Of a stretch of 62,778 nt of DNA, positions 1-7,819 are shown piece after piece. The DNA is from RGIG464 sp045643185 (GTDB lineage: Bacteria; Myxococcota_A; Bradymonadia; UBA4248). Position 1 is the stretch's first letter; each line of letters opens with the position of its first letter. Both the position numbers and the translations under genes were made by a program. Under the pieces are notes generated by a model, which had not been told where the DNA came from, ran no database searches, and saw nothing but the letters and a program-made list of their open reading frames with translations. Location of the stretch: positions 1-62,778 of the forward strand of contig JAZUKH010000265.1 of NCBI GenBank assembly GCA_045643185.1. Direction: 5' to 3'.

Positions 1-258
1 ATTTAGGTGCAAAAAACAGCTAAATCCTAATTAACTAAATCCTAATCCACTAACAGGATTTAGGAGCTAGGATTTAGGATTTAGGATTTAGGTGCAAAAA
101 ACAGCTAAATCCTAATTAACTAAATCCTAATCCACTAACAGGATTTAGGAGCTAGGATTTAGGATTTAGATGCAAGAAACCAGCTAAATTCTAATCCGCT
201 AATTAACTAAATCCTAATCTACTAAATCCTAATCCACTAATCCACTAAATCCTAATCA
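1..258. repeat. AT-rich tandem repeat array of TAGGATT/AATCCTA units
   Basis: An 85-bp unit occurs twice almost without change (1-85 and 86-170), followed by a degenerate third copy to about 258. Each unit is built from TAGGATT-type words on one side and their complements (CTAAATCCTAA) on the other, so each can fold back on itself. The window begins inside the array, which may extend further upstream. The same words recur at 3784-3884, between the two putative defence genes, and nowhere else in the window. No function is known to me. Confidence 0.85.
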
Positions 259-265
259 GCAAGCA

Positions 266-334
266 GGCGCGTATCGGCGTAGCCGATAGCGACTGCGCGG
301 GCGCGTATTGAGCGACAGCGAGAAGCGCCCGCCC
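266..334. repeat. paired GC-rich hairpins upstream of the DUF499 gene
   Basis: Two adjacent inverted repeats separate the AT-rich array from the next gene. The first pairs CGC-G-TATCGGC with GCCGATA-GCG across a GTA loop, with one bulged base. The second pairs GGGCGC with GCGCCC. The bulge next to a TAT/ATA stem resembles the palindromic elements elsewhere in this window, so this may be a diverged member of that family. It lies just upstream of the start codon at 367 and may shape the 5' leader. Confidence 0.5.
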
Positions 335-366
335 CCCAAAAAATAAATATAAAGAGGATCTAAAAT

Positions 367-3300
367 ATGTCGAACGTCAATTATATCCATGATGGTTTTC
401 AGGTATTGCTTCCCGTTCTGCATCGTCTCATTCGCAGTGTTTTTAAGGGAAAATACGGCGATAACTGGTTGATTGAGCTGAACGAAGCTTATCCGCTTAG
501 CAATCGCGAACAGGGGATGCAGACGGTCAGCACGCCTGATGAAGTGCTGGATGCGTGTGATATGCAGATGACGATCACGATCATCGATAAACTGTGGAGC
601 ACGTATTTTAAGGCGACGAATCTGTCGCGTTCGTATTTGAACGAGGTGCGCGAAGTGCGCAATCGCGCGGCACATATTGGCACGAGTGATTTTAGCGACG
701 ACGATACCGTTCGAGCACTCGACACGATGGCGCGCATTGTCGATAAGCTTGAACCCGAAAAGAGCGAAGGGATTCGCGCCATGATTCGTGATTTGCGCTA
801 CACCGATCCCGGGGCATCGCAGCTGCCGATGGCAAGCAAAGCGCGGACTAAACGCGAAAATGAGGCGATCGTCGTCAATGGGCAGCTTCCTGCGTGGCGC
901 AACGTGATGAAACCGAATGCCGATGTTGCGGCAGATCGCTATAAAAATGCTGATTTTGCGGCCAATCTGGGCGAGGTAGCCAATGGCACGGGGGCGCAGG
1001 AATATGCCGATCCCGTCGATTTTTTCCATAAGACGTATTTGACGCACGGCATGAAACAGCTGCTGATTCAGGCGATTCGCCGAGTAACGACGGGCAACGG
1101 CGATCCGGTTATTCAGCTCAAAACCTCATTTGGCGGCGGCAAAACGCATACGCTGTTGACGCTGTATCACTTGATGCGCCAGATGGTGCCTGCTGACAAA
1201 ATGCGCGGCGTTGCGGAGCTACTCAATGATGCCGGCGTGGATAAGATGCCGCGCGTCAACGTGGCTGCGCTTTACTGCGTCGATTTTGAACCGACGAAAT
1301 CGAGGCGTCCCGCCAATTTGCCCGGTGTAACTGTCAACACGATGTGGGGTGAAATTGCGGCGCAACTTGCGATATCTGCAGGACGGCCGGAATTGTACGA
1401 TTTCGTCAAAGAATCCGACAAAAAAGGCGTATCGCCTGGGCGCGAAGTGCTTCGCAATTTGCTGGATGCATGCGGACCATGTATGATTTTGATCGACGAA
1501 TTCGTCGCGTATGCACGTAAATTATATAAAAAAGACGGGTTGCCTGCGGGCTCGTTTGACAATTTGATGACCTTTGTGCAGGAACTGGCAGAAGCTGCGG
1601 CGACGAGTAAAAACAGCCTCGTCGTGGCCTCAATTCCCGAATCGGATGTCGAAATTGGGACAGAAGAAGGCGGCAAAATTGCGCTTCAAAGTATTGAAAA
1701 ATATTTTGGACGTCTTGAATCGGTATGGACGCCGGTTGAACCGACCGAGAGTTTTGAAATTGTGCGCAGACGTCTGTTTCAATCGTGTGATGATAATGTG
1801 GCACGTGAACTCGTGTGCGAAGAATTCAGCAGGATGTATGTCGCGCAGAAAGATGATTTCCCGGCAGAAGCACGCGAGCTGAATTATAAAAAACGTCTGA
1901 TTGATTGTTATCCGATTCATCCCGATGTTTTTGATAAATTATATCAAGTTTGGGCGACGATTGAGGGATTTCAGCGCACGCGCGGTGTTTTGCGCTATAT
2001 GGCAGGTGTCGTTCATTATTTGTGGGAAATTGGGGATGCATCCCCGCTCATCATGCCGTGGTCGATGCCGTTTTGCGATGTACAGGTCAGCGGCGAACTC
2101 ATCAAACATCTGGGGGCAAATAATATCTGGCAGCCGATTATTTCTAAAGAAATCGATGGCAGTCAGTCGATTCCGAACGAGCAGGACAACAAGGATTTCC
2201 GCCTGGGACAGCTCAATGCATCGCGTCGTGTAACGCGCATGATCATGTTTTCGACGGCACCGTCCGTTCGTTTTCAAAAAGTTCGCGGTATTACTAAAAA
2301 AGAAATTCACCTGGGTGTTTGTATGCCGGGGGAATCGATGGCGGCCTATAACGATGCGCTCGAGCGCCTCACCGAAAAGCTTGCCTATTTATACAGCGAT
2401 ACGATGGCGGATACGCATTACTGGTTTGATACGCGTCCTACGCTTCGCAAAATGATGCAGGATCGCATGGCGCAGATTGATGCAGATGCCGTCGTGGACG
2501 CCATTCGCGGCATGATGCAGAATTACACGAAAAAAACATCGACGTTTGATGTGCATGTATTTCCCGGAGAACGCGATAAAGTCACCGATGATCAGAAGCT
2601 TCATCTCGTCGTGCTCAATCCTTCGCAAACGCATTCTGGGCGCGATTCCGGGCATTTAAGAGCCGTTAATGCCGCCAAGTATCATTTGGATAATTGTGGC
2701 AATTCACCGCGTCGCAATAAAAATATGCTGTTGTTCCTCGCACCAGACAATGAATCCATCGAAACGGTTAAAATAAATATATTGCAAAAGCTGGCGTGGG
2801 AATCGATTCGCAGTGATTCTGATAAAAATATTATCAATTTAGGTAAAATAGAAATCGAAGAAATCTCTAAAAATATTAAAAAATTAAATGATGTTATCGA
2901 TTCGAGTCTGAGTGAAGCCTATTCGTGGCTGCTCGTGCCCGAAAACGATGAATCGAGCAATGAACTTCATTGGGAAAATTATGACATTCGCGGGCAGCAG
3001 GCATTAATGGATCGCATCTCAAAGCAAATCAGCGAAAATGAAATTGCATTGACGAACTGGGCGCCGCGTTTTCTCAACGATTTGTTGAATAAATTATATT
3101 GGCGCGATGATCGAACCGATCTGGAAATAAAGACACTTTGGCAAAATATGACGAGCTATTGTTATATGAAACGCCTCGTGAATTTCGACGTGCTCAAAGC
3201 CTGTATAGAAAAAGGTATTGGCGATTATTTCGGGTATTCGTCCGGTTCAAAAAATGAGAATGGTCAATATATTGGTCTGACACTCGGCAAAACGCCGATT

Positions 3301-3780
3301 GATGCAAGTGGATTTATTGTCAAACTCGATGTCGCCTCAGCGCAGCTAGATGCCGAGCGCCTGAAGCGCGAGGCGGAAGAACGCAAACGTCGTGAGCGCG
3401 AGGGGCTGACAGATTCTGGTGGTTCGGGCTCAACAAACACGGGCAATAACGACAATCCCCCTGCAACATCTGGAAATGGAACGTCCAATGGTAATGGAGA
3501 TAGACCTTTTGTGGTTCCCAAGGCTCCACCAGTGAAAGTGACCGAATATTATGCGTCGAAAAAGATCGATTCCGCGAGGTTGTCGCGCGAGCTCAAAGCG
3601 GAGTTTATTCGCCAGGTCGTCGAAGAAATCGTGGCAAATCTCGAAGGTGAAGTCGACGAGCCCATTGAAATAACGCTCGATATCAAAGCGAGCAATCAAC
3701 GCGGTTTCTCTCAATCGACGGTGCGCGTGATTACAGAAAATGCGCGAGTACTCGGTTTTGATACGAGCGAGTTTGAGTGA
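367..3780 (+). CDS. DUF499-family P-loop ATPase with N-terminal Swt1-like HEPN domain (putative anti-phage)
   Basis: This 1137-residue protein has an N-terminal region of about 140 residues resembling the Swt1-type HEPN domain. It contains the HEPN signature R-x4-H at R98/H103, typical of metal-independent RNases. A DUF499-like ATPase follows, with Walker A (GGGKTHT, Lys259) and Walker B (ILIDE, Asp377-Glu378). The C-terminal part has a charged helical stretch and a Gly/Ser/Asn-rich linker (about 1015-1050) before a final compact domain. DUF499 proteins are recurrently found beside SNF2 helicases and DUF1156 methyltransferases in predicted defence islands; a helicase follows here. A methyltransferase, if present, must lie upstream of the window. 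AGAGG sits before the ATG. RNase activity is inferred from the motif only. Confidence 0.8.
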   Translation: MSNVNYIHDGFQVLLPVLHRLIRSVFKGKYGDNWLIELNEAYPLSNREQGMQTVSTPDEVLDACDMQMTITIIDKLWSTYFKATNLSRSYLNEVREVRNRAAHIGTSDFSDDDTVRALDTMARIVDKLEPEKSEGIRAMIRDLRYTDPGASQLPMASKARTKRENEAIVVNGQLPAWRNVMKPNADVAADRYKNADFAANLGEVANGTGAQEYADPVDFFHKTYLTHGMKQLLIQAIRRVTTGNGDPVIQLKTSFGGGKTHTLLTLYHLMRQMVPADKMRGVAELLNDAGVDKMPRVNVAALYCVDFEPTKSRRPANLPGVTVNTMWGEIAAQLAISAGRPELYDFVKESDKKGVSPGREVLRNLLDACGPCMILIDEFVAYARKLYKKDGLPAGSFDNLMTFVQELAEAAATSKNSLVVASIPESDVEIGTEEGGKIALQSIEKYFGRLESVWTPVEPTESFEIVRRRLFQSCDDNVARELVCEEFSRMYVAQKDDFPAEARELNYKKRLIDCYPIHPDVFDKLYQVWATIEGFQRTRGVLRYMAGVVHYLWEIGDASPLIMPWSMPFCDVQVSGELIKHLGANNIWQPIISKEIDGSQSIPNEQDNKDFRLGQLNASRRVTRMIMFSTAPSVRFQKVRGITKKEIHLGVCMPGESMAAYNDALERLTEKLAYLYSDTMADTHYWFDTRPTLRKMMQDRMAQIDADAVVDAIRGMMQNYTKKTSTFDVHVFPGERDKVTDDQKLHLVVLNPSQTHSGRDSGHLRAVNAAKYHLDNCGNSPRRNKNMLLFLAPDNESIETVKINILQKLAWESIRSDSDKNIINLGKIEIEEISKNIKKLNDVIDSSLSEAYSWLLVPENDESSNELHWENYDIRGQQALMDRISKQISENEIALTNWAPRFLNDLLNKLYWRDDRTDLEIKTLWQNMTSYCYMKRLVNFDVLKACIEKGIGDYFGYSSGSKNENGQYIGLTLGKTPIDASGFIVKLDVASAQLDAERLKREAEERKRREREGLTDSGGSGSTNTGNNDNPPATSGNGTSNGNGDRPFVVPKAPPVKVTEYYASKKIDSARLSRELKAEFIRQVVEEIVANLEGEVDEPIEITLDIKASNQRGFSQSTVRVITENARVLGFDTSEFE

Positions 3781-3783
3781 GGA

Positions 3784-3884
3784 TAGGATTTAGAAGATAG
3801 GATTTAGGATTTAGAAGATAGAATTTAGGAGCTAGAAAACAACTAAATCCTAATTAACTAAATCCTAATCCGCTAAACAAGGAG
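3784..3884. repeat. second TAGGATT/AATCCTA repeat block between the defence genes
   Basis: This block uses the same words as the array at 1-258: several TAGGATTTAG/AGATAG units, then CTAAATCCTAA units, together able to form one long AT-rich hairpin. It fills the whole gap between the DUF499 gene and the helicase gene and ends at the helicase ribosome-binding site (AAGGAGCAG). Possible roles are recombination boundary, transcript stabilisation or regulatory hairpin; the sequence does not decide. Confidence 0.8.
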
Positions 3885-3891
3885 CAGAAAC

Positions 3892-6800
3892 ATGATACAA
3901 ATAGCTGATATAAAACCAGGCATTCGCGTGACAGGCATTACGCTAAATCAAGCGACGCAAATACTCAGTGCAGAGGCGTGTGATGGTTCTGTTTCGATTT
4001 TAGGACGAAATGACGACGGCACGACTGTTGATACCATTCTATTTGAGGACCAGCTCGATACGATTGAAATTGCATCGCAAGCGATGAGCTGGACATTTAC
4101 TGCGGACAGTGAGAGCTATCGACTTGCATCAGAAGCGTATCGCATTAAGCTGGCGTGGCTGTTCGATCCGATGATGGCGGTACATACGTCGAATGTCGAG
4201 CCGTTGCCGCATCAGATCACGGCTGTTTATGAGGCTATGCTGCCTCGTCAGCCGCTTCGTTTTATTTTGGCCGACGATCCGGGCGCCGGTAAAACGATTA
4301 TGACGGGGTTGCTGCTCAAAGAGTTAATTATTCGTGGTGATGTCAAACGATGTCTGATCGTTTCCCCGGGATCGCTTTGTGAGCAGTGGCAGGAGGAACT
4401 GTCGAATAAATTCAATCTCGAATTTAAGATTTTAACAAATGAAGATATCGAGGCGTCGCTTGGTAATATCTTTGATAAAACGCCTTTTTGTATCGCCAGA
4501 CTGGACAAATTGGCGAGGTGTATCAAATCTGATGAACAGGGACAAACAACACAAATCAGGCTACGAAAACTGCTTGAACAGAGCGAATGGGATTTAATTG
4601 TATGCGATGAAGCACATAAAATGTCCGCATCATGGTTTGGTGGAGATTTAAAAAAGACAAAGCGCTTCCAACTAGGCGAGATGTTATCCGGATTAACTCG
4701 TCATTTTTTATTGCTGACGGCGACACCGCATAATGGAAAAAACGATGAATTTGAATTGTTTTTATCACTCGTCGATGCAGAGCGCTATGCGCAGATGAAG
4801 CCTTCTCAGAAACAGAATACTGATAAAAACGGTGATTACTCTGACATCATGCGCAGACTGGTTAAAGAAGAGCTTATTCGATTCGACGGTACACCGCTTT
4901 TCCCGGAACGCATTGCGCAAACGCTGAATTATGATCTATCCAGCGACGAGCTGCTGCTGTATGAAGAAGTGACGGAATATGTACAAACGCAATTTGATCG
5001 TGCTGAAAAAGTGACGAAAAAGCGTTTCAATACCGTTGGGTTTGCGCTCACGATTTTGCAGCGACGATTGGCGTCTTCACCAGAAGCGATTTATCTTTCG
5101 TTATCGCGACGCCTGGAAAGACTCGAAAGAAAACTCAAAGACATTGAAATGCATCGCGATAAGCTGGCTAGCGCATATTCAGAAATCGACTGGGATGATA
5201 TCGACGATATGGATGCAGCAGAAGTCGAAGAGAACGAGGAGGAATTACTCGATCAGTCTACAGCGTCGACATCTATTCCTGAACTCAGAGATGAAATCGA
5301 AACGCTGCGAAGACTCAAGGCTAGTGCAGAACGCATCAGGAATTCTAATAAAGATAAGAAATGGGAAGAGTTATCTAATCTGCTGATCGAAAATGAAAAA
5401 ATGTATATCGAATCCGAAGGGGAATTTGCGAGAGAAAAGCTGATTATCTTTACGGAGCATCGCGATACTCTGAATTATCTGCTTAGAAAGATCGGAATTT
5501 TACTGGGGAACAATCGTATTGTGACGATTCACGGTGGTATGCATCGCGAGGAACGTCATCAGGCAGAAGCTGAGTTTAAAACCAATCCCGATATTACGGT
5601 ATTAATTGCTACGGATGCCGCAGGCGAAGGCATCAATCTTCAGCGTGCTCACTTAATGATCAACTACGATCTGCCGTGGAATCCGAACAGACTTGAGCAG
5701 CGTTTTGGGCGAATCCACCGCATTGGCCAGCGTTCGACGTGTTATCTGTGGAATCTTGTCGCTAATAATACGAGAGAAGGCGCAGTATTTCAGCGGTTGT
5801 TTGAAAAATTGGAAATGGAACGCGAGCGCCTTGGTGGAAAAGTCTTTGACATACTTGGCAAAGTGACGTTCGACGATGGCAAACCATTGCGTGATCTGCT
5901 TTTGGATGCCATTCAACGCGATCAGTCTCCTGAGAGCAAGGCTTATTTTGAGCGCATCGTTGATACTGCTTTTGATGCAAAGAAGATCAAAGCGCTATTG
6001 GATGAGAGGGCATTAGCAACGGACGTTTTAGATGCGGCCAGTGTCGAACGCATTCGTGAGGAAATGGATCGTCTGGAAGCGCGCAAGATGCAGCCGCACT
6101 TTATTTCGAGTTTCTTTTTGTCGGTATTTAAATCTCTTGGGGGACAATACCGCAAACGTGCCAATCAGCGTTGTTCACTCTTGCGAGTGCCCAAAGCGAT
6201 TCGGGAAGAAGCCAATATATTGGATAGCACGCAACCTGTTTCAGAAAAATATGAATATATCTGTTTTGACAAAGCCTCAAAAGTGATTGATGGCATGCCA
6301 GAGGCAGAACTCGTATGTCCTGGTTCATCGCTTCTCAATGCAGCTGTTTCATTAACGCTCAAAAATCATTTTCATCGATTTAAAGAAGGTACCATTTTTG
6401 TCGATGATACCGATTTTGGCACAGAACCGAAATTATTATTCTATATTGAATCGACCATGATCAATGCAGTCGTCCGTCAAAATGTGAATGAAGTGATATT
6501 TAAACAGGTAAATTATATCTTCATGTACCAGGATGGACATGCACAAAACGCTGGTTATGCGCCATATCTTGATTATCGCGCACCCAATGATGATGAACTT
6601 TCAAAGGCTAAAGAATATGTTAAATCGCAAACATGGCTGACAAAAGATATCGAACAGAAAGCAGTTCGTTATGCAGTTTCCAATATCATTCAGAAGCAAT
6701 TCAGACAACTGAGAGAAGAACGAAAATTGCGCTATGAAAAGATTGAAGCACAGGTTAAGAGCCGGTTGTGTTGTGCAATCAATTACTGGGATGCGAAAGC

Positions 6801-7452
6801 AAACGACCATGAGGAAAAGGCCATTAAAGGCTTAAAAAATGCGAACTCGAATGCAGCCCAGGCAAGGGCAAAAGCTGATAAACTGAGAATACAGCAGGCA
6901 AATCGGCTTAGAGAACTCGAGTTGGAAAAACAGGTATTTTCAGGCCAGCCCCAAATTACAGGTGCTGCAGTCGTCATTCCCGTTGGGCTAATGAATCTAC
7001 TTTGCGGAAAATCTGTCGATTCAGAAATCAGTCATGACAAGAAAACAATGGAAATGGCGGGAATGAATGCTGTTATGGCGATTGAAAAGCGACTTGGTTT
7101 TGCGCCCGTCGATGTCAGTTCGGAAAATTGTGGTTATGATATCGAATCGAAAATCCCGGTTGAGCGCAGAAATGACGGCAATGCTCTCAGGCTTATCGAA
7201 GTCAAGGCACGAAAGGCAGATGCTGATTTTGTCACACTAACACGTAATGAAATTCTGACTGCACGTAACTGCGAAGAGAACGGAAATTACATTTTGGCTG
7301 TTGTCATGGTTGACGGCGAAAAGACAGAAACGACCTATTTTGAGCATATACATTTCAACGAACCGGATGTATCCATGCGATCCTGTAATTACTCGATTCA
7401 GGATTTAAAACAGCAGGCTGAAAGCAAATTGCAGAATGTTTTATCACATTGA
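3892..7452 (+). CDS. SNF2-family DEAH helicase/ATPase with C-terminal DUF3883-like domain
   Basis: The protein has 1186 residues. A short N-terminal domain precedes a two-lobed SF2/SNF2 motor: Walker A GAGKT (Lys134), DEAH box (239-242), TATPHN motif III, then the C-terminal lobe with ATDAAGEGINLQ and GRIHRIGQ (606-613), the hallmark of RapA/SNF2-type double-strand translocases. A long helical region follows. The last 100 residues include an IEVKAR segment (about 1100) typical of DUF3883, a nuclease-fold-like domain often fused to defence helicases. It lies 111 bp behind the HEPN-DUF499 gene, from which only a repeat block separates it, and has a good ribosome-binding site. It probably provides DNA translocation or surveillance for the same system. 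It differs from DISARM and BREX, whose other core genes are absent here. Confidence 0.85.
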   Translation: MIQIADIKPGIRVTGITLNQATQILSAEACDGSVSILGRNDDGTTVDTILFEDQLDTIEIASQAMSWTFTADSESYRLASEAYRIKLAWLFDPMMAVHTSNVEPLPHQITAVYEAMLPRQPLRFILADDPGAGKTIMTGLLLKELIIRGDVKRCLIVSPGSLCEQWQEELSNKFNLEFKILTNEDIEASLGNIFDKTPFCIARLDKLARCIKSDEQGQTTQIRLRKLLEQSEWDLIVCDEAHKMSASWFGGDLKKTKRFQLGEMLSGLTRHFLLLTATPHNGKNDEFELFLSLVDAERYAQMKPSQKQNTDKNGDYSDIMRRLVKEELIRFDGTPLFPERIAQTLNYDLSSDELLLYEEVTEYVQTQFDRAEKVTKKRFNTVGFALTILQRRLASSPEAIYLSLSRRLERLERKLKDIEMHRDKLASAYSEIDWDDIDDMDAAEVEENEEELLDQSTASTSIPELRDEIETLRRLKASAERIRNSNKDKKWEELSNLLIENEKMYIESEGEFAREKLIIFTEHRDTLNYLLRKIGILLGNNRIVTIHGGMHREERHQAEAEFKTNPDITVLIATDAAGEGINLQRAHLMINYDLPWNPNRLEQRFGRIHRIGQRSTCYLWNLVANNTREGAVFQRLFEKLEMERERLGGKVFDILGKVTFDDGKPLRDLLLDAIQRDQSPESKAYFERIVDTAFDAKKIKALLDERALATDVLDAASVERIREEMDRLEARKMQPHFISSFFLSVFKSLGGQYRKRANQRCSLLRVPKAIREEANILDSTQPVSEKYEYICFDKASKVIDGMPEAELVCPGSSLLNAAVSLTLKNHFHRFKEGTIFVDDTDFGTEPKLLFYIESTMINAVVRQNVNEVIFKQVNYIFMYQDGHAQNAGYAPYLDYRAPNDDELSKAKEYVKSQTWLTKDIEQKAVRYAVSNIIQKQFRQLREERKLRYEKIEAQVKSRLCCAINYWDAKANDHEEKAIKGLKNANSNAAQARAKADKLRIQQANRLRELELEKQVFSGQPQITGAAVVIPVGLMNLLCGKSVDSEISHDKKTMEMAGMNAVMAIEKRLGFAPVDVSSENCGYDIESKIPVERRNDGNALRLIEVKARKADADFVTLTRNEILTARNCEENGNYILAVVMVDGEKTETTYFEHIHFNEPDVSMRSCNYSIQDLKQQAESKLQNVLSH

Positions 7453-7819
7453 CGAAGCAGTTCTTGTAGCTCATCTTGAGCTCTTTTGAGAAGTCCTGGG
7501 ACAGCAGTGGTTTCAAATGATTTTTTTGACCTCCGTCGTCGATCCACTGGTTGATTAGTTAATGCCTACATGTAGGTGTTAATACATCCCCCTTCTTTAT
7601 ATATTGCCAACGAGTTTCAAAATGTGACGGATTATTTCGTAAAATGTTCTGAAATCGTTGTGGTGTCATAACATCCATACTGATGTGTTTTCTCGAAATA
7701 GCTAGGGATGAAAAAAAATTGAAAAAAAATGTCACGTTTTTCGACCTGAAGGGGAATTCTTTAGGGCTAGGGGAAATGGGTCTCTTAGCCTCACAGAACT
7801 TTCAAGGAGGAAAAAGACC
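7453..7819. other. 367-bp intergenic region after the helicase gene
   Basis: No gene is apparent. A 6-bp hairpin (AGCTCA TCT TGAGCT, 7468-7482) followed by CTTTT sits 16 bases after the helicase stop and may be a weak terminator. A palindrome at 7559-7582 is listed separately. The end of the gap carries the strong ribosome-binding site AAGGAGG of the next gene. The rest is AT-rich and unremarkable. Confidence 0.5.
7559..7582. promoter_or_regulatory. 24-bp near-perfect palindrome, candidate operator
   Basis: TTAA-TG-CCTACA / TGTAGG-TG-TTAA is a dyad with a perfect 12-bp centre (CCTACATGTAGG) and matching TTAA ends. It lies about 240 bases upstream of the lipoprotein start at 7820. The half-site CATGTAGGTG reappears at 12428-12437, upstream of another surface lipoprotein gene. 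Dyads without a loop usually mark binding of a dimeric regulator; no regulator gene is nearby. Confidence 0.35.

Noticed and set aside
1..258. CRISPR array or integron attC array
   Set aside because: The units are contiguous AT-rich inverted-word repeats without unique spacers of constant length, and there are no cas or integrase genes. The 85-bp copies are near-identical throughout.
1..258. Linear-replicon telomere based on TTTAGGA words
   Set aside because: The same block occurs internally at 3784-3884 and the window continues into ordinary chromosomal genes. The words are present on both strands rather than as a one-sided array.
3892..7452. DISARM or BREX component
   Set aside because: No DrmA/DrmB/DrmC, PglZ, BrxL or methyltransferase gene is present. 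The partner is a DUF499 protein, which points to a different predicted system.
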